From Hedera helix (lineage: Eukaryota; Streptophyta; Magnoliopsida; Apiales; Araliaceae), in the NCBI GenBank assembly GCA_947179155.2, contig OX359282.1, positions 15,104,010 through 15,168,009 of the forward strand: DNA of 64,000 bases. Direction: 5' to 3'. A program made the translations under genes and the position numbers. The notes under the pieces are model-generated. The model made no database searches. It was not told where the DNA came from and was given only the letters and a program-made list of their open reading frames with translations. The number at the start of each line of letters is the position of its first letter. Within the stretch, counting starts at the first letter, position 1. Positions 1-12,438 of this stretch are shown one piece after another.

Positions 1-2046
1 ATTTTTCGTTCTCCGTGTTCCTTATGACTTGAGCAAGTCGTTGTTATGTCGAATTTCATTTCATAGTTTAAAACTCAAGAACATACGTCGTAGCCATGTA
101 CGGTTTATCCGTTCTTCGTGTTCTTCGTATGTTCTGGAGCATTATTATAAATTGTTACATCAAGTAAACAAGTCGTTATAATGACCAAATTTTGTCAATT
201 ATAAAGTGTTATAATCACATATGTAAGCAGTTATAATGCTCAAATTATTTCAAGTATGAAATCCAAAAGCTCAAGAACATATGTCGTTACCATGTACGAT
301 TTCTCGTTCTTCGTGTTCTTGAGAACAAATTCATAAATTGTACATAAGTAGGTTTATGATTTTTTTTTTTTTATGTTATGAAGTGTTATGGAGTGTTAGA
401 ACATGTTATCTTAGCAAATTAATGCTTGAGGTATCATATTTTACCAATCGGATCAAAGAAAGATAAGTCTAATATAGTCGCAGAATATTTTTGCTAAATT
501 CTGAAATTTTAAAGTCCGAATCTGCCTTAGGAACCTAAATGAAAGTTGTAGATCATGAAGTTCTAAGCAATTTGGATTCAAGAATCACTTCAAAATGTTT
601 CCGTATGACAAAGTTATGACTGTCGCGGTAAAAGAGGTCAAAGTTGAAAATTTTAATGAACCTTCGGGTTAAAGCACTGAAAAATAAGATTTTGAGTTCG
701 CCACTTAACGAAATGATTCCACCAATGAAAATAATCTAGCTAAGTTATTCTAAGACTTATTCAAAAGGAAAATTTGATAAACTAATGTTCGGGGTCGCGT
801 AACCCTTTTTGTAGGCGTTTAACGATTTCCCGGAAAACCCTAAAACAGTTTCAAGGCAAGTTCTAAATCCTTATGTGTTATTTGTTATGTAATAGATATT
901 ATGTGATGTCTTTAACTGATGGTTGCAAGCCTTCTAAATGTTATGTGTTATGTTTACGAGTTATGAACATGATTTATATACTGTCTGTTAATGTGATATA
1001 AATTGTTGGAACGTGAGTTATATGTGATATTAAATGGAGAATTATGTTCAGTCAATGCATGTTAAAATTTATATGAAAGCATAAACTGCGTATGTGTTGT
1101 ATGTTAGACTTGCTGAGCCGTCGTGCTCATTCTTGCGAATAAAACCTTATTTGCAGATTAAAGATGAACGTTAAGAAGATCATGAACGTAAAGCTGAAGC
1201 GTAGATTAGGTTTTCATGTTTATTACTTGTATTTGTATAAGTCATAATGACTGTTGTAATACGAACAAACAAACATGTAATCGAATATTGAATGAATGAC
1301 AAAAATTATTATCATCAGAATGTTGTTATGTCTTTATTTTGATATCCTAGAATTGTTAAAACTTAACATAATATTGATAATGATTTATTTATCTGGATGA
1401 TGATCGGTAAACAACTTGTGAGTATTGTACATCCGAGACAGGACTAAGCAATGTTGACTGGTCAAATCCATCGTTAAGATTCTTCGGAGCAAGGTATAAC
1501 TCGTTATTACTATTTTGAATACCATATAAGTAGGATTATTGATATGAAGAGATATCACTATAAACAAATATGTTTCGAATGAGGGTTTTAACTAGTTGGG
1601 TAATGTTCTGTACGGAAAGAGAATTTTGCACCGGACAAAGAGACAACCATTTATCACGGATAAAGATGCAAATATTTATCACGGGTGAAGATACAAACAT
1701 TCACCGCAAGATTCTCTGTTCCCAAGAGTCGTCTTAATGATTTAATGCGTGGATGTTGGAACATGTAAAGTTATAGAATATTTAAATCTTATGGTTAAAA
1801 TTAGACCGTTATATATGGTGTTATCCATTTATACGGATGAAATACAAGTTGATACTTGTATACTTATGAGACTGAGATCAAGTTAAGATCAAGGGACAAA
1901 GTTAAGAGAAAATTTTAATGTATAGTCTAAAATAAGACTAATTCAACCAATACGATTATGAGATCATTTGTTAAGTCGATAGATGTATGAAATTAGCGCA
2001 CAAGGTCTGCCGCAGGTAAAAGTGCGGGGATTTTGGGGGCGTTACA
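1..2046 (+). mobile_element. E0: 3' part of a forward LTR (gypsy type)
   Basis: The stretch has no gene and ends at 2046 in GGGGGCGTTACA, the form of LTR 3' end seen in the other elements here (a CG-rich block followed by ACA). It also carries the LTR hairpin found in those elements at 1114-1129. No primer-binding site follows 2046. The next bases belong to the tandem unit, so this is a 3' LTR or a solo LTR, and its 5' part lies outside the window. An imperfect direct duplication of about 50 bp, around 72-123 and 272-325, includes the words GTTCTTCGTGTTCTT and CATGTACG. Orientation rests on the terminal CA and on the hairpin. Confidence 0.7.
1114..1129 (+). other. LTR hairpin (E0)
   Basis: TGAGC-CGTCGT-GCTCA is a perfect 5-bp stem with a 6-nt loop. 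It is preceded by ACTTGC and followed by TTCTTGC, flanks that recur in the other LTRs. It lies about 0.9 kb before the LTR 3' end. Confidence 0.6.
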
Positions 2047-2298
2047 ACTAACATGAGTTTTAAATTGAAATCTAACAAAAATCTAACTTCTTATTTGTTT
2101 AATATGAATTTTTCAAATCCATATTTAATCGCTTACAACTCTCCACGAGTTCATTGCTTTACTTTTTCCATCTTATTTCTAAGATTATGTCCTGTAATGT
2201 TTAGGTGCTTTGAAGCGATTAAATATGCAGTAATTTAAATGTCTTGAAGTTAACATGAGTAATGAAAATAAAAGAGAAGTTTTCTTGTAAAACAGAAA

Positions 2299-3175
2299 AT
2301 GTCGCCGCGTAGAAGAACTCAACCCCAACCAACACCCGAAGAATCTGTCGATGCAGAGGGAGGATAGCCAAACCCAATGCAAGAGTGTTGAAATACTTAT
2401 GGGAGCATTCAACAACCGTAATCTTAATGCCACGGGATTTCAACCTTTAGTTTCCAGTTACTCTGTTAGAAAATTTCAAAGACTTTGAGCTAGTAGGACT
2501 TCCGGAGTTCAAGGGAGCTATGGACTCGATTGAAGGCCAGTCATGGGTAAAGGAGATAAAGAAGGCGTTCGTTATCGCTAGGGTAGTTGAGGAGAAAAAG
2601 AAGACTTTTGCAACTTACTTGATGAAAGGGGAAGCAAACTATTGGTGGGAAGCCAATCAGGGTAGAGCTGGTGAAGGGGTAATAGCATGGAGTAGATTTA
2701 AAGAGCTGTTTTTCGAGAGTTACTTCCCGAGGAGCATGCAAACAAAGATGGAGATGCAGTTTTTGGATCTAAAACAAGGGAACATGACGGTGCCTGAATA
2801 CGCCGCCATGTTCAACGAATTAACAAGGTTCGCTCCACACCAAGTAGACACTATGAGAGAAAAGCGCGAAGGTTTGAACAAGGTCTGAAGCCGAGGTTAT
2901 ATAGCAAAGTGTCAGTCTTTTAGACTGATTTGTTTGCAACGATGTTGAAGAAGTCAATCATAGCGGAGGGAGGAAGCGAAGCAATGACCAAATACAATCA
3001 AGATCAGAAGAGGAAAAGAAGTGACGGAGGTAAAGAAGGTAGTAGTGGTGGCAGCAATTCAAGCAAGCACAAGTGGAATAACAACAATGGAAGCTCAGTA
3101 AATACGCAAGGAGTTGAACAAAAAAGAGGAGAAAAGAGTAGTAATTGTGGGAAACATCACTCTGGGGAGTGTAGG
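2299..3175 (+). pseudogene. Gypsy gag fragment, copy 1 (broken)
   Basis: The reading starts at an ATG (MSPRRRTQPQPTPEE) and shows the core of a retrotransposon gag: the stretch around LMKGEANYWWEANQG, then FKELFFESYFPRSMQ and LKQGNMTVPEYAAMFNELTR (2520-2888). It ends with a single zinc knuckle, CSNCGKHHSGEC-like, in a lysine/arginine-rich tail (2930-3175). The reading is interrupted by a TAG after the N-terminal proline-rich segment, by frameshifts near 2385 and 2470, and by a change of frame after 2888. The first knuckle cysteine is replaced by serine in this copy. Protease and polymerase are absent because an LTR start cuts the gene at 3176. The closest relative in the window is the E5 gag. 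Confidence 0.8.
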
Positions 3176-3746
3176 TGTGACGCCCCTAAATTCGTGTCTC
3201 TTTATCCTCGGGTTCGGTGCTCATGATCCGATATTCACCTTCTTAAAATATATATAAAGAATAGTTTGACCTAACATTTCAATCTTTTATCATAATAGTC
3301 AATTGAGTGTTTTTTCCACTCAAGAACTAATGAATCAGTTCCCTGTCTCATCAACACTATCACCGATGTCCGATCAGTGTGTATAACACTGATCGTGAAT
3401 CACTCGTATCAATAGTGTAGTTAGATTGGTTTCCTAATGCATCTTAAACTCCTACCCATGCAAGAGAATTGTTCCACTCAATTACTAACATGAGTTTTCA
3501 ATTGAAATCTAACAAAACTCTAACTTCCTATTTGTTTAATATGAATTTTTCAAATCCATATTTTATCACTTACAACTTTCCACGAGTTTACTACTTTACT
3601 TTTTCCATCTTACTTCTAAGATTATGTCCTGTTATGTTTATGTGCTTTGAAGCGATTAAATATGCAGTAATTTAAATGTCTTGAAGTTAACATGAGTAAT
3701 GAAAATAAAAGAGAATAAAAACAAAAGTTTTCTTTTAAAATAGAAA

Positions 3747-4622
3747 ATGTCGCCGCATAGAAGAACTCAACCCCAACCAACACCGGAAGAATCTGTTAAT
3801 GCAGAGGGAGGATAGCCAAACCCAATGCAAGAGTTTGTTGAATTACTTATGGGAGCATTCAACAATTGTAATCTTAATGCCACGAGATTTCAACCTCTAG
3901 TTTCCAGTTACTCCGTTATAAAATTTCAAAGACTTTGAGCTAGTGGGGCTTCCGGAGTTCAAGGGAGCTACTAACTCGATTGAAGGCCAGTCATGGGTAA
4001 AGGAGATAAAGAAGGCGTTCGTTATCGCTAGGGTAGCTGAGGAGCAAAAGACGACTTTTACAACTTACTTGATGAAAGGGGAAACAAACTATTGGTGGAA
4101 AGCCTATCAGGGTAGAGCTGGTGAAGGGGTAGTAGTATGGAATAGATTTAAAGAGCTGTTTTTCGAGAGTTACTTCCTGAGGAACATGCAAACAAAGATG
4201 AAGATGCAGTTTTTGGATCTAAAACAAAGGAACATGACGGTGCTTGAATATGCCGCCAAGTTCAACGAATTAACAAGGTTCGCCCCACACCAAGTAGACA
4301 CTGGGGAGAGAAAAGCGCAAAGGTTTGAACAAGGTCTGAAGCCATTGTTATATAGCAAAGTGTCAGTCTTTTAGATTGATTTGTTTGCAATGATGTTGGA
4401 GAAGTCAATCATAGCGGAGGGAGGAAGCGAAGCAATGACCAAATACAATCAAGTTCAGAAGAGGAAAAGAAGTGACGGAGGTAAAGAAGGCTGTAGTGGT
4501 GGCAACAATTCAAGGAAACGCAAGTGGAATAGCAACAATGGAAGCTCAGGAAGTACGCAAGGAGTTGAAAAAGAGGAGAGAAATGTAATAATTGTGGGGA
4601 GCATCACTCTGGGGAGTGTAGG
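3747..4622 (+). pseudogene. Gypsy gag fragment, copy 2 (broken)
   Basis: This is the second tandem copy. The longest open stretch (3943-4374, 143 aa) runs from GLPEFKGATNSIEG through the gag core to FEQGLKPLLYSKVSVF. It therefore includes the FEQGLKP stretch that is out of frame in copies 1 and 3. After a stop it continues in 4381-4622 with a basic, glycine/serine-rich tail, and the knuckle region is frameshifted. The N-terminal TAG is shared with copy 1, so that defect predates the duplication. A truncated, non-functional capsid-type fragment is the only supported reading. Confidence 0.8.
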
Positions 4623-5195
4623 TGTGACGCCCCTAAATCCGGGTCTCTTTATCCTCGAGTTCGGTGCTCATGATCCGATATTCACTTTCTTAAAATATAT
4701 ATAAAGAATAGTTTGACCTAACATTTCAATCTTTTATCATAATAGTTAATTGAGTGTTTTTTTCACTCAAGAACTAATGAATCAGTTCCTTGTCTCATCA
4801 ACACTATCACCGATGTCCCATCAGTGTGTATAACACTGATCGTGAATCACTCGTATCAATAGTGTAGTTAGATTGGTTTCCTAATGCATCTTAAACTCCT
4901 GCCCATGCAAGAGAATTGTTCAACTCAATTACTAACATGAGTTTTCAATTAAAATCTAACAAAACCCTAACTTCTTATTTGTTTAATATGAATTTTTCAA
5001 ATGCATATTTTATCACTTACAACTCTCCACGAGTTTACTACTTTACTTTTTCCATCTTATTTCTAAGATTATGTCCTGTTATGTTTATATGCTTTGAAGC
5101 GATTAAATATGCAGTAATTTAAATGTCTTGAAGTTAACATGAGTAATGAAAATAAAAGATAAGATAAAAATATAAGTTTTCTTTTAAAACAGAAA

Positions 5196-6074
5196 ATTTT
5201 GCCGTGTAGAAGAACTCAACCCCAACCAACACCCGAAGAATCTGTCAATGCAGAGGGAGGATAGCCAAACCCAATGCAAGAGTTTGTTGAATTACTTATG
5301 GGAGCATTCAAAAACCGTACTCTTAATGCCACGGGATTTTAACCTCTAGTTTCCAGTTACTCCGTTAGAAAATTTCAAAGACTTTGAGCTAGTGGGACTT
5401 CCAGAGTTCAAGGGAGCTACGAACTCGATTGAAGGCCAGTTATGGGTAAAGGAGATAAAGAAGGCGTTCGTTGTCGCTAGGGTAGCTGAGAAGCAAAAGA
5501 CGACTTTTACAACTTACTTGATGAAAGGGGAAGCAAACTATTGGTGGGAAACCAATCAGGGTAGAGCTGGTGAAGGGGTAGGAGCATGGAGTAGATTTAA
5601 AGAGCTTTTTTTTGAGAGTTACTTCCTGAGGAGCATGCAAACAAAGATGGAGATGCAGTTTTTGGATGTAAAACAAGGGAACATGATGGTGCCTGAATAC
5701 GCCGCCAAGTTCAACGAATTAACAAGGTTCGCTCCACACCAAGTAGACAATGGGAGAAAAAAACGCGAAGGTTTGAACAAGGTCTGAAGCCATAGTTATA
5801 TAGCAAAGTGTCAGTCTTTTAGATTGATTTGTTTGCAACGATGTTGAATAAGTCAATCATATCGGAGGGAGGAAGCGAAGCAATGACCAAATACAATCAA
5901 GATCAGAAGAGGAAAAGAAGTGACAGAGGTAAAGAAGGCAGTAGTGGTGGCAAGAATGCAAGCAAGCGCAAGTGGAATAACAATAACGGAAGCTCAAGAA
6001 ATACGCGAGGAGTTGAACAAAAAAGAGGAGAGAAGTGTAGTAATTGTGGGAAGCATCACTCTGGGGAGTGTAGG
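5196..6074 (+). pseudogene. Gypsy gag fragment, copy 3 (broken, start codon lost)
   Basis: This is the third tandem copy. The position matching the start codon of the other copies reads ATT. The gag core is open at 5392-5787 (131 aa) and the tail at 5829-6125. The tail keeps a complete knuckle, CSNCGKHHSGEC (CX2CX3HX4C), just before the E1 LTR at 6075. Its open frame runs a few codons into LTR sequence, which has no meaning for the protein. Confidence 0.8.
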
Positions 6075-6310
6075 TGCGACACCCCTAAATCCGGGTCTCT
6101 TTATCCTCGAGTTCGGTGCTCATGATCCGATGTCGTTCTAACTTCCACATCATAATCAATAGTGTAATTGATTAATTTCGTGTATTATAAAAACTTTTTA
6201 TAACAACATTCATAATATTTAATATCAATATAGACATTAAAACTTAGTTAATTAAAACTTTTAAACCATCGGTTCCAAAATCCCAACCTTCACTTTTCAT
6301 TGTATTTTAA

Positions 6311-6313
<3 letters not shown>

Positions 6314-6376
<63 letters not shown>
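6314..6376. repeat. (TA)n microsatellite
   Basis: About 31 TA dinucleotides within the E1 LTR. Confidence 0.95.
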
Positions 6377-6379
<3 letters not shown>

Positions 6380-6774
6380 GATTCGTTCCAAAACTTCAAT
6401 TGTGAATATAATGATTCAAGTTTTTAATAACCGATGTTGTCTTTTATATGCTTCGATGTGATCCCATAAGTTAAATATAATAACCCCAATCTCAACTCTA
6501 ATACAACAAGCCGAATATGTATTTCATACAATTGTCCGTATAGTACATGGACCGTATTATTATATATTACATGTTATTTTCAAAACAAATCACCTTCATT
6601 TGAATCATCACAATTAAATATAATTTGGTTCATATATATATCAACAAATCACTTTGACTAGATACAAGCTCAATTTAAAGAAAATGATAATTGTTTACAA
6701 ACATGCTTAAAATCTCTATCGCCAATATCATCTGATTGTTCAACTTTTATTTACACATGAAATGTTTGCAAGAA

Positions 6775-6790
6775 TGAACGTGACAACTCA
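6775..6790 (-). other. LTR hairpin (E1)
   Basis: On the reverse (sense) strand this reads TGAGT-TGTCAC-GTTCA. The stem needs one G-U and one U-G wobble, which are possible only in the sense RNA. The flanks AACTTGC and TTCTTGC match the other copies. Confidence 0.55.
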
Positions 6791-9542
6791 GCAAGTTCAA
6801 CAGTTTAACACATTTCATGCTTCACGTAATTCACATTTCACATATAGTTTACATTTCTCAAAAATAGCATTTTTATACATGCTTTCTAATTCATTTTGCA
6901 TTGCATATAAATCATACAACACGTGTTATCAAGATTAACATATTTGACATATCACGTATCACATACAAGTTGAGTTTCCATAACTCAATAAAATGTAGGC
7001 ATAATTTGACTTTGCAAATCATATACCATTATAATACAAAATGCGTATTTCACGTAATAATTATCCAGTTCACATATAACAATCAAGACTGAAAAACTTG
7101 CCTTCGAGATACAATGCTATCGGGTCTCTATGCTTTTGCAAACTTGAACATTATAGCTTTATGTAGCACCTATGTAAAATACATAAGATTATTACATAGC
7201 TTAATGTATCCATATTCCACGAACTTTGATTTAAACTCGTATTTCTCAAGCTTAATATTGCAATCTTAATTTATTTGTTCAGTGTCAGAAATCGAATCAA
7301 AACGAACTCGACATTGCAATCGAAATTGAAAATAGGGGGCCAGCGACACTGCCTGGCAGCCACAGTGCGCGGCTGCACCTGGCGCCAACACGGCTACGCT
7401 GCTGAGCCTGCTCAAATTTTAGCAGCTTTGATATTTTTTTAGCTACTTTGCAATTTTGTAACTTGCACTCTATTCATCCGATTGATTTCAAACTTTAATA
7501 TGCTCTACATAGTATTTATAAAAATACCACATAGCTAAAAAGTACTTTATAAGACATAGATATAGAGGCTTGAAAAGGCTCTGCCAACTCAATTTTTTGC
7601 TTGAATTCAAATTGCTTCAAAATTCATAAAATTGCTTTTAAACTCACTTTGATTCACCTAATCAACTTGGGTTAGGTCATAACACATGTATAAATGTTAC
7701 CTAGCTCGAAGCGTTGAGAAATTATCAGTTTTTACACGTTGGCCTCTTTGAGGCAAATTTTCAAACACCATAAAGGTGTAGTTTAAAATCCCAGAATTCA
7801 TAGAGGTTTAGGCATGGTTCTAGCCAAAAAAATTCATCAAAGACCTTCCTTATCTCTCCAGATATCATACACTCCCATTATCCAACTAATTTCACAACCA
7901 AGCATAACATTTACATCAATATTCCCATATATATTCACCCAATTTCTATGAACATAGTAAAAGTACATGAATTACCTCTTGTTTGATGTATTTTAGTTGA
8001 GCTCTTGCTTCACTTCTTGTATGCTTGGTAATTGAAAAAGTGGAGAATTGATTTTAGGATGGTGGTGGAGCCGAACTTGTTTTGAAACGGATGGGAGTTA
8101 ACAAAAAAAAATTCTTCTTCTTTTCTTCTTTTTCTTTTGGAACGGATGGAAATGGAATGGGTCAGGGGCTGAAATCTTTCTTTCTTGCTTTGGAACCGAA
8201 GAGAAAAGCAGTGGGAATGAATTAAGGGACTTGTAAATAGCTTCCTTATTTCATCAGGTATGGCTAAGTGGACAAATGTCCTTACTTTTAACTAACACCT
8301 CATGCTTTAACAACAAAAATAATGACTCAGCAAAACCCACTAAACCAATTTTGCTTTATACCATACATACATATATACACTATACATATATACGTACACT
8401 ATAATAGTATAATTATTAATACATATATTTCCATTAATGTTTGCACATGTATTATAATTATACCTATGCCAAATTATGAAATATTAATCATAATTGTACA
8501 ATTATATATTGATAATATGTATAAAAATGATTCCCTAATTGTGGAATTAATCCATAATTTATTTTAACACTTTTTGTGTAACGGATTAACTTACTTAAAA
8601 TAATTAATATTCCATATTTTAACTATTTTAATTACCTCATTTAATTTGTACAACAACTCTTGTACAGTTAAAAATTAATTTTCCCTTTCGTTCCATAAAT
8701 TGTTCCCAACAATTTATTTTTAAAAAATATTAAATATATTAATTTAATATTCTTGACCTTAAATTAAATATTCATTTAACTTATACAATTAGTATTGTAC
8801 AATTAAATTACATCCCTCATTTCATAAATCGTTTTCCAATCATGTATTTAAATATTACATGCATTAATTTAATACATGAACCGTAAATTAAATATTAATT
8901 TAATTTATTAATTCTACCTCTAATATTTATTTAATAAATATTGGTCCCTTACCCCATATTTTTAATTCAGATTTACTTGATATAATATTAAATAATATAT
9001 CCTTATTCAAATTACCTTTAATCATTGTAACCCAATTTTCATTATTAACTAAATATAAGAAAATAACTTTCTTTATTTAATTAAAGTTAATATATTAATC
9101 CGCTAATAAAGATTAATGAATTAATTCACTTATTTCATATTTAATTTATTTGTTTGGCATAATATAATATATTAAGCCATTATATAAATATATTACATCC
9201 ATTTATGAAAATTCATTCATACTAAATCCATTTACCGTTCAAGACTTAGTTTTTAAATTATATTATTTCATAATATAATTTTACACCATTTTCTCAATTA
9301 ATTAATATAAACCAATTAACTTAATATTTTTAATTGACTATTAAATTTCATTTTCAAATAAATGTACATATTTCACTTATAAATATATACATAATTAATC
9401 CTTATATAAATCACATAATACAAAATATATATAACTTGTATATATTTCTATTTATTCGACCCGCTTGGTCTCATAATAAGAATTTTATTTATTAAATTCT
9501 TATTTTAATATTATTTAAATACATCAAATTCTGGGGTCGTCA

Positions 9543-9575
9543 CCCCCCTCCCACCTAAAGATTTCGTCCTCGGAA
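9543..9575 (-). promoter_or_regulatory. E1 polypurine tract and pre-tract motif
   Basis: The sense strand reads AGGTGGGAGGGGGGT directly before the LTR start, the expected primer for plus-strand DNA synthesis. It is preceded by TTCCGAGGACGAAAT (9561-9575), a motif found at the same place in the other elements. Confidence 0.8.
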
Positions 9576-9794
9576 TCCCAGTTATCATAACACCCTTACA
9601 CTCTTACTTGGTTTACTTTTAATTTCTTTAAAACTTCTATCATTGAATAATTTCAATGTATTGTTTTAATATAGGTTTTATATTAACTATTATTCTCATT
9701 TCCGTAATAATTTAATGTAATTTTTTTTTTTATAGTTAATAACCTTATTCGAATTATAATAACTATTGACCTTATCAATACTTAGGGTATCACA
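9576..9794 (-). mobile_element. Orphan LTR end and remnant of E1 interior
   Basis: There is no gene. At 9794/9795 a second LTR/polypurine-type junction is seen on the reverse strand: TGTGATACCC begins an LTR, and the motif TTTCGAGGACGAAATTC lies 17 nt upstream of it (9812-9829), the spacing seen in E2. Only about 200 bp separate it from the E1 junction, so at least one element is deleted here. Confidence 0.45.
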
Positions 9795-10062
9795 TTCACT
9801 CATCATTTCAAGAATTTCGTCCTCGAAATTTCAACTTACTAAATTCTGCTATTTTTATTTATCAAAGTTGATTTCCTACTAATTCTCACACCTCTATCGT
9901 TTCGAGAAGTCATTTATCGTATTCTATGATTTTTTCTTTATAGGAAAAATCACTCTTTTCTCAACCTCTAAACTTCGGAATAATAGAAATCTTTAACAAC
10001 TTTTCATATTATGTTGAGGGGTAATAAAGACCATGAACTCATTTTAGTTTAACAAGGGTAAC
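9795..10062 (-). mobile_element. Interior of a reverse-strand non-autonomous element (left part)
   Basis: Non-coding sequence between the orphan LTR junction and E2. It ends with GTAAC (10058-10062), the left copy of the E2 target duplication, and resumes at 23400 on the other side of E2. No open reading frame of note is present. Confidence 0.5.
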
Positions 10063-10884
10063 TGTAATATCCCAGATATTTTTAAGATTTTAGATAATAT
10101 CTTAATTGATTTAATTAAAGGTTAATGTTTATAACCTAGAATTGGAGAAGTAAAATGTGTAGAAAATAGGTAAACATTTTTTTTAACATAATTTATTTGT
10201 TAGAAATTAAATGTGGAAATGTTTTAATGATGCATGTAGAGAATTTATTAAGGAAATAAATTCAATTGAGAAGTGAAAGTGATTATATGAATATATATTT
10301 ATATACCTAAAGTGTGCTTGTTAGCCAAATAAAAAGATGAGTAATTAATACTCAACAAAACTAATAAAGTAATTAGTTTTAATATAAAGTAAGAAGGAAT
10401 GTTGTAAAATATAATTAATTAGGTTAATTATATTAGTTATGAGTCCAAGTAATTTAATTACTACTGGTGGACTAGCCCAAAAGGATTATATGTGTTAGCC
10501 CAATATGAGAATACTTGCATGAAGGTGGGTAATTAAATAAGAGAGCCCAATGGAAAGGTAAGCTATATAGCCCAAACTTTTAAAAGTCCAATGTTAGTCA
10601 AAGTGTGGGGAAATATTATTGAGTGTAGAGAATTAACTAATGTAGGGTAAGTTGAATAACCCTAGTTGGTAGACAAGAGAGAGAGCATTAACCAAACATT
10701 GGTTAACTGCTAGGTAAATAAATATGATGATGAGAATTAACCATGAATGAGTTAATTGTGTAACCCAAAGTAAAAATAATTATATGGGTAGGGGTAATTA
10801 TATTATAAACTCAAGTTAATGATAAAAGGTAGTTAATGAATTAAATTTAATCAAGTCAAAGTACTTGTATTAATTAAAATCAGC

Positions 10885-11011
10885 ACTACCGCCGCAACGG
10901 TAGGTTTCACCGCCGCAGCGGTGAAACTCTCTGGAATGTGAAAAATAGAACTACCGCCGCAGCGGTGAAACTTACTGGAATATGAAAAATAGAACCACCG
11001 CCGCAGCGGTG
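10885..11011 (+). repeat. Cluster of near-palindromes ACCGCCGCAGCGGT (E2 5' LTR)
   Basis: Four copies of ACCGCCGCARCGGT lie within about 125 bp, separated by AT-rich sequence. Arms ACCGC and GCGGT are inverted repeats. A further diverged copy is near 12270. The right LTR has the same cluster at 20156-20284 and a degenerate one near 21517-21552. Confidence 0.8.
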
Positions 11012-11333
11012 GTACAGACTGTTTGAAAATTTACTTTGAATAAGTTTATTTACTAACCCAATGTGGTAGATTAATTTAATGCAAGTCCAATTGGAGTATG
11101 TTATAAGTCCAAGTGATGTTTTAAGCTAGGTCAAATAAATTTACCTAGTAGTCCATGTAATATTTGAACAAGCCCAATGCTTGTTTTAATTAAATGTAAC
11201 ATAGGGCATGTAATGTTAGCCCAATGTAATAATTAAATTGAGCCCAAACAAATTAAATGAATGAGCCCAACTTATTTAATACTAGAGTCCAATTTGGAGC
11301 CCAAATGGTTGTCAAAATTGGTAAACATTTATA

Positions 11334-11339
<6 letters not shown>

Positions 11340-11388
<49 letters not shown>
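11340..11388. repeat. (TA)n microsatellite
   Basis: About 24 TA units in the E2 5' LTR. The right LTR has a shorter tract near 20609-20639, so the length changed after insertion. Confidence 0.9.
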
Positions 11389-11391
<3 letters not shown>

Positions 11392-11676
11392 TGTATAAAT
11401 GTATATTTATGCTATAAAAATAAAGCAAAAATGGGGGATTAAATCCCATTTTGCTGAGATTTTAGTGGGGCCCCAATGTGGTGTCTAACTAGCTTTGTGG
11501 TTGAGTGGAAAATACTCCATTGATTGCTTGTTTTAAGTTTTGATGGAAGTCATTCATATTGGTCATTCAAGATGGTCAATCAAGCTAGTCATTCATGAGA
11601 ATAGTAAGCATACTTAGGAGCACTAATTGACTAGTGTTGGTTGATTAGGAGAGCTAATGGTGTGTTCCTAGACTTC

Positions 11677-11684
11677 TATAAATA
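11677..11684 (+). promoter_or_regulatory. TATA box of E2 5' LTR
   Basis: TATAAATA in GC-poor context, followed by a purine-rich leader with GAGAGAGAAG. The right LTR has the same box at 20927-20934. Transcription probably starts about 30 nt downstream. Confidence 0.6.
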
Positions 11685-12438
11685 AGGAGGAGCAAAACAT
11701 TGTATAGGTTGTTTGCTCATTTGCTTATTTTTACTAACTTATAGAGAGAGAAGTTCTAGAGAGAAACTAGAGCTTTGGTAAGATGAAGGTTAAGTCATCA
11801 AGGAGAATAGCCATGTTCGGGTAGATCAAGAAGATCACGGAAGAGGTCCAACCACTTTCAAGAAGAAGATTTTCTTTTAAAGGTTGAAAAGTTTTCTTAA
11901 CCTAGATCTTGTTATTTATGTTGTTAAATGTTGATCTAGAGAGGTTATAAAGGATGTATGATATGTATATGATATATGTAGAGTCATAAAATATGATGGT
12001 CTAGCAACTAATGCTTGTAGCATCATGTTTGAACCAATCGAACCAATGATTTATGGAACTAGTTTTCATTCTGTCCTTGTGAGCGATTTTAAGCTTAGCT
12101 CCGTTTGGAATTTGGATTTGTGATACAAAGAGATATTGTAGAGGGGGAAATTTTGATGAGAATGGACTCAAGAATCACCTCAAAATGTTTTAAAATGAAG
12201 AAGTTATGGCTGTTGGAGCGTCGGAGGGTTGGGCAGTCCTCAAATTAGGGTTTTAGAAATTTTGTACTACCGTCGCAGCGGTCAAAAATTCTGCCAAAAA
12301 CTTATTTTAGCCGTCCGGGTCGGGTCGGGTCTGCCCGGGTCGGGTCGGGTCAGTCCGGGTCGAGTTTTTAGTGGAAATTTAAGTTGAAATACATGTAAAA
12401 TGAATGTATTTGAAAACCAAACCTATTTATGTAGAGTT

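Larger units (their letters stand above)
2047..6131 (+). repeat. Tandem array of a 1.44-kb chimeric retroelement unit (about 3 copies)
   Basis: The word ACTAACATGAG recurs at 2047, 3484 and 4931, giving periods of 1437 and 1447 bp, and most of each unit aligns by eye with few changes. Each unit holds, in order, a piece of non-coding retroelement interior in reverse orientation, a forward gag fragment, and the first 57 bp of a reverse-strand LTR (from 3176, 4623 and 6075). In copies 1 and 2 the LTR then breaks off. In copy 3 it continues as the full E1 LTR. The gag-to-LTR junction is the same in all three copies, so that insertion came before the amplification. Copy 1 is cut on its left by E0. 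Confidence 0.85.
6075..9542 (-). mobile_element. E1: reverse-strand 3' LTR (about 3.47 kb)
   Basis: Read on the reverse strand, the LTR opens with TGACGACCCCAGAATTTG at 9542 and closes with GGGTGTCGCA at 6075. A polypurine tract lies directly outside its start (9543-9557), which marks it as a 3' LTR. It contains the family hairpin (6775-6790), a TA microsatellite, a GC-rich patch (7337-7425) in otherwise AT-rich DNA, and no gene. GTAGG (6070-6074) would be the left target duplication, but no matching right copy is visible because the interior is rearranged. Confidence 0.8.
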
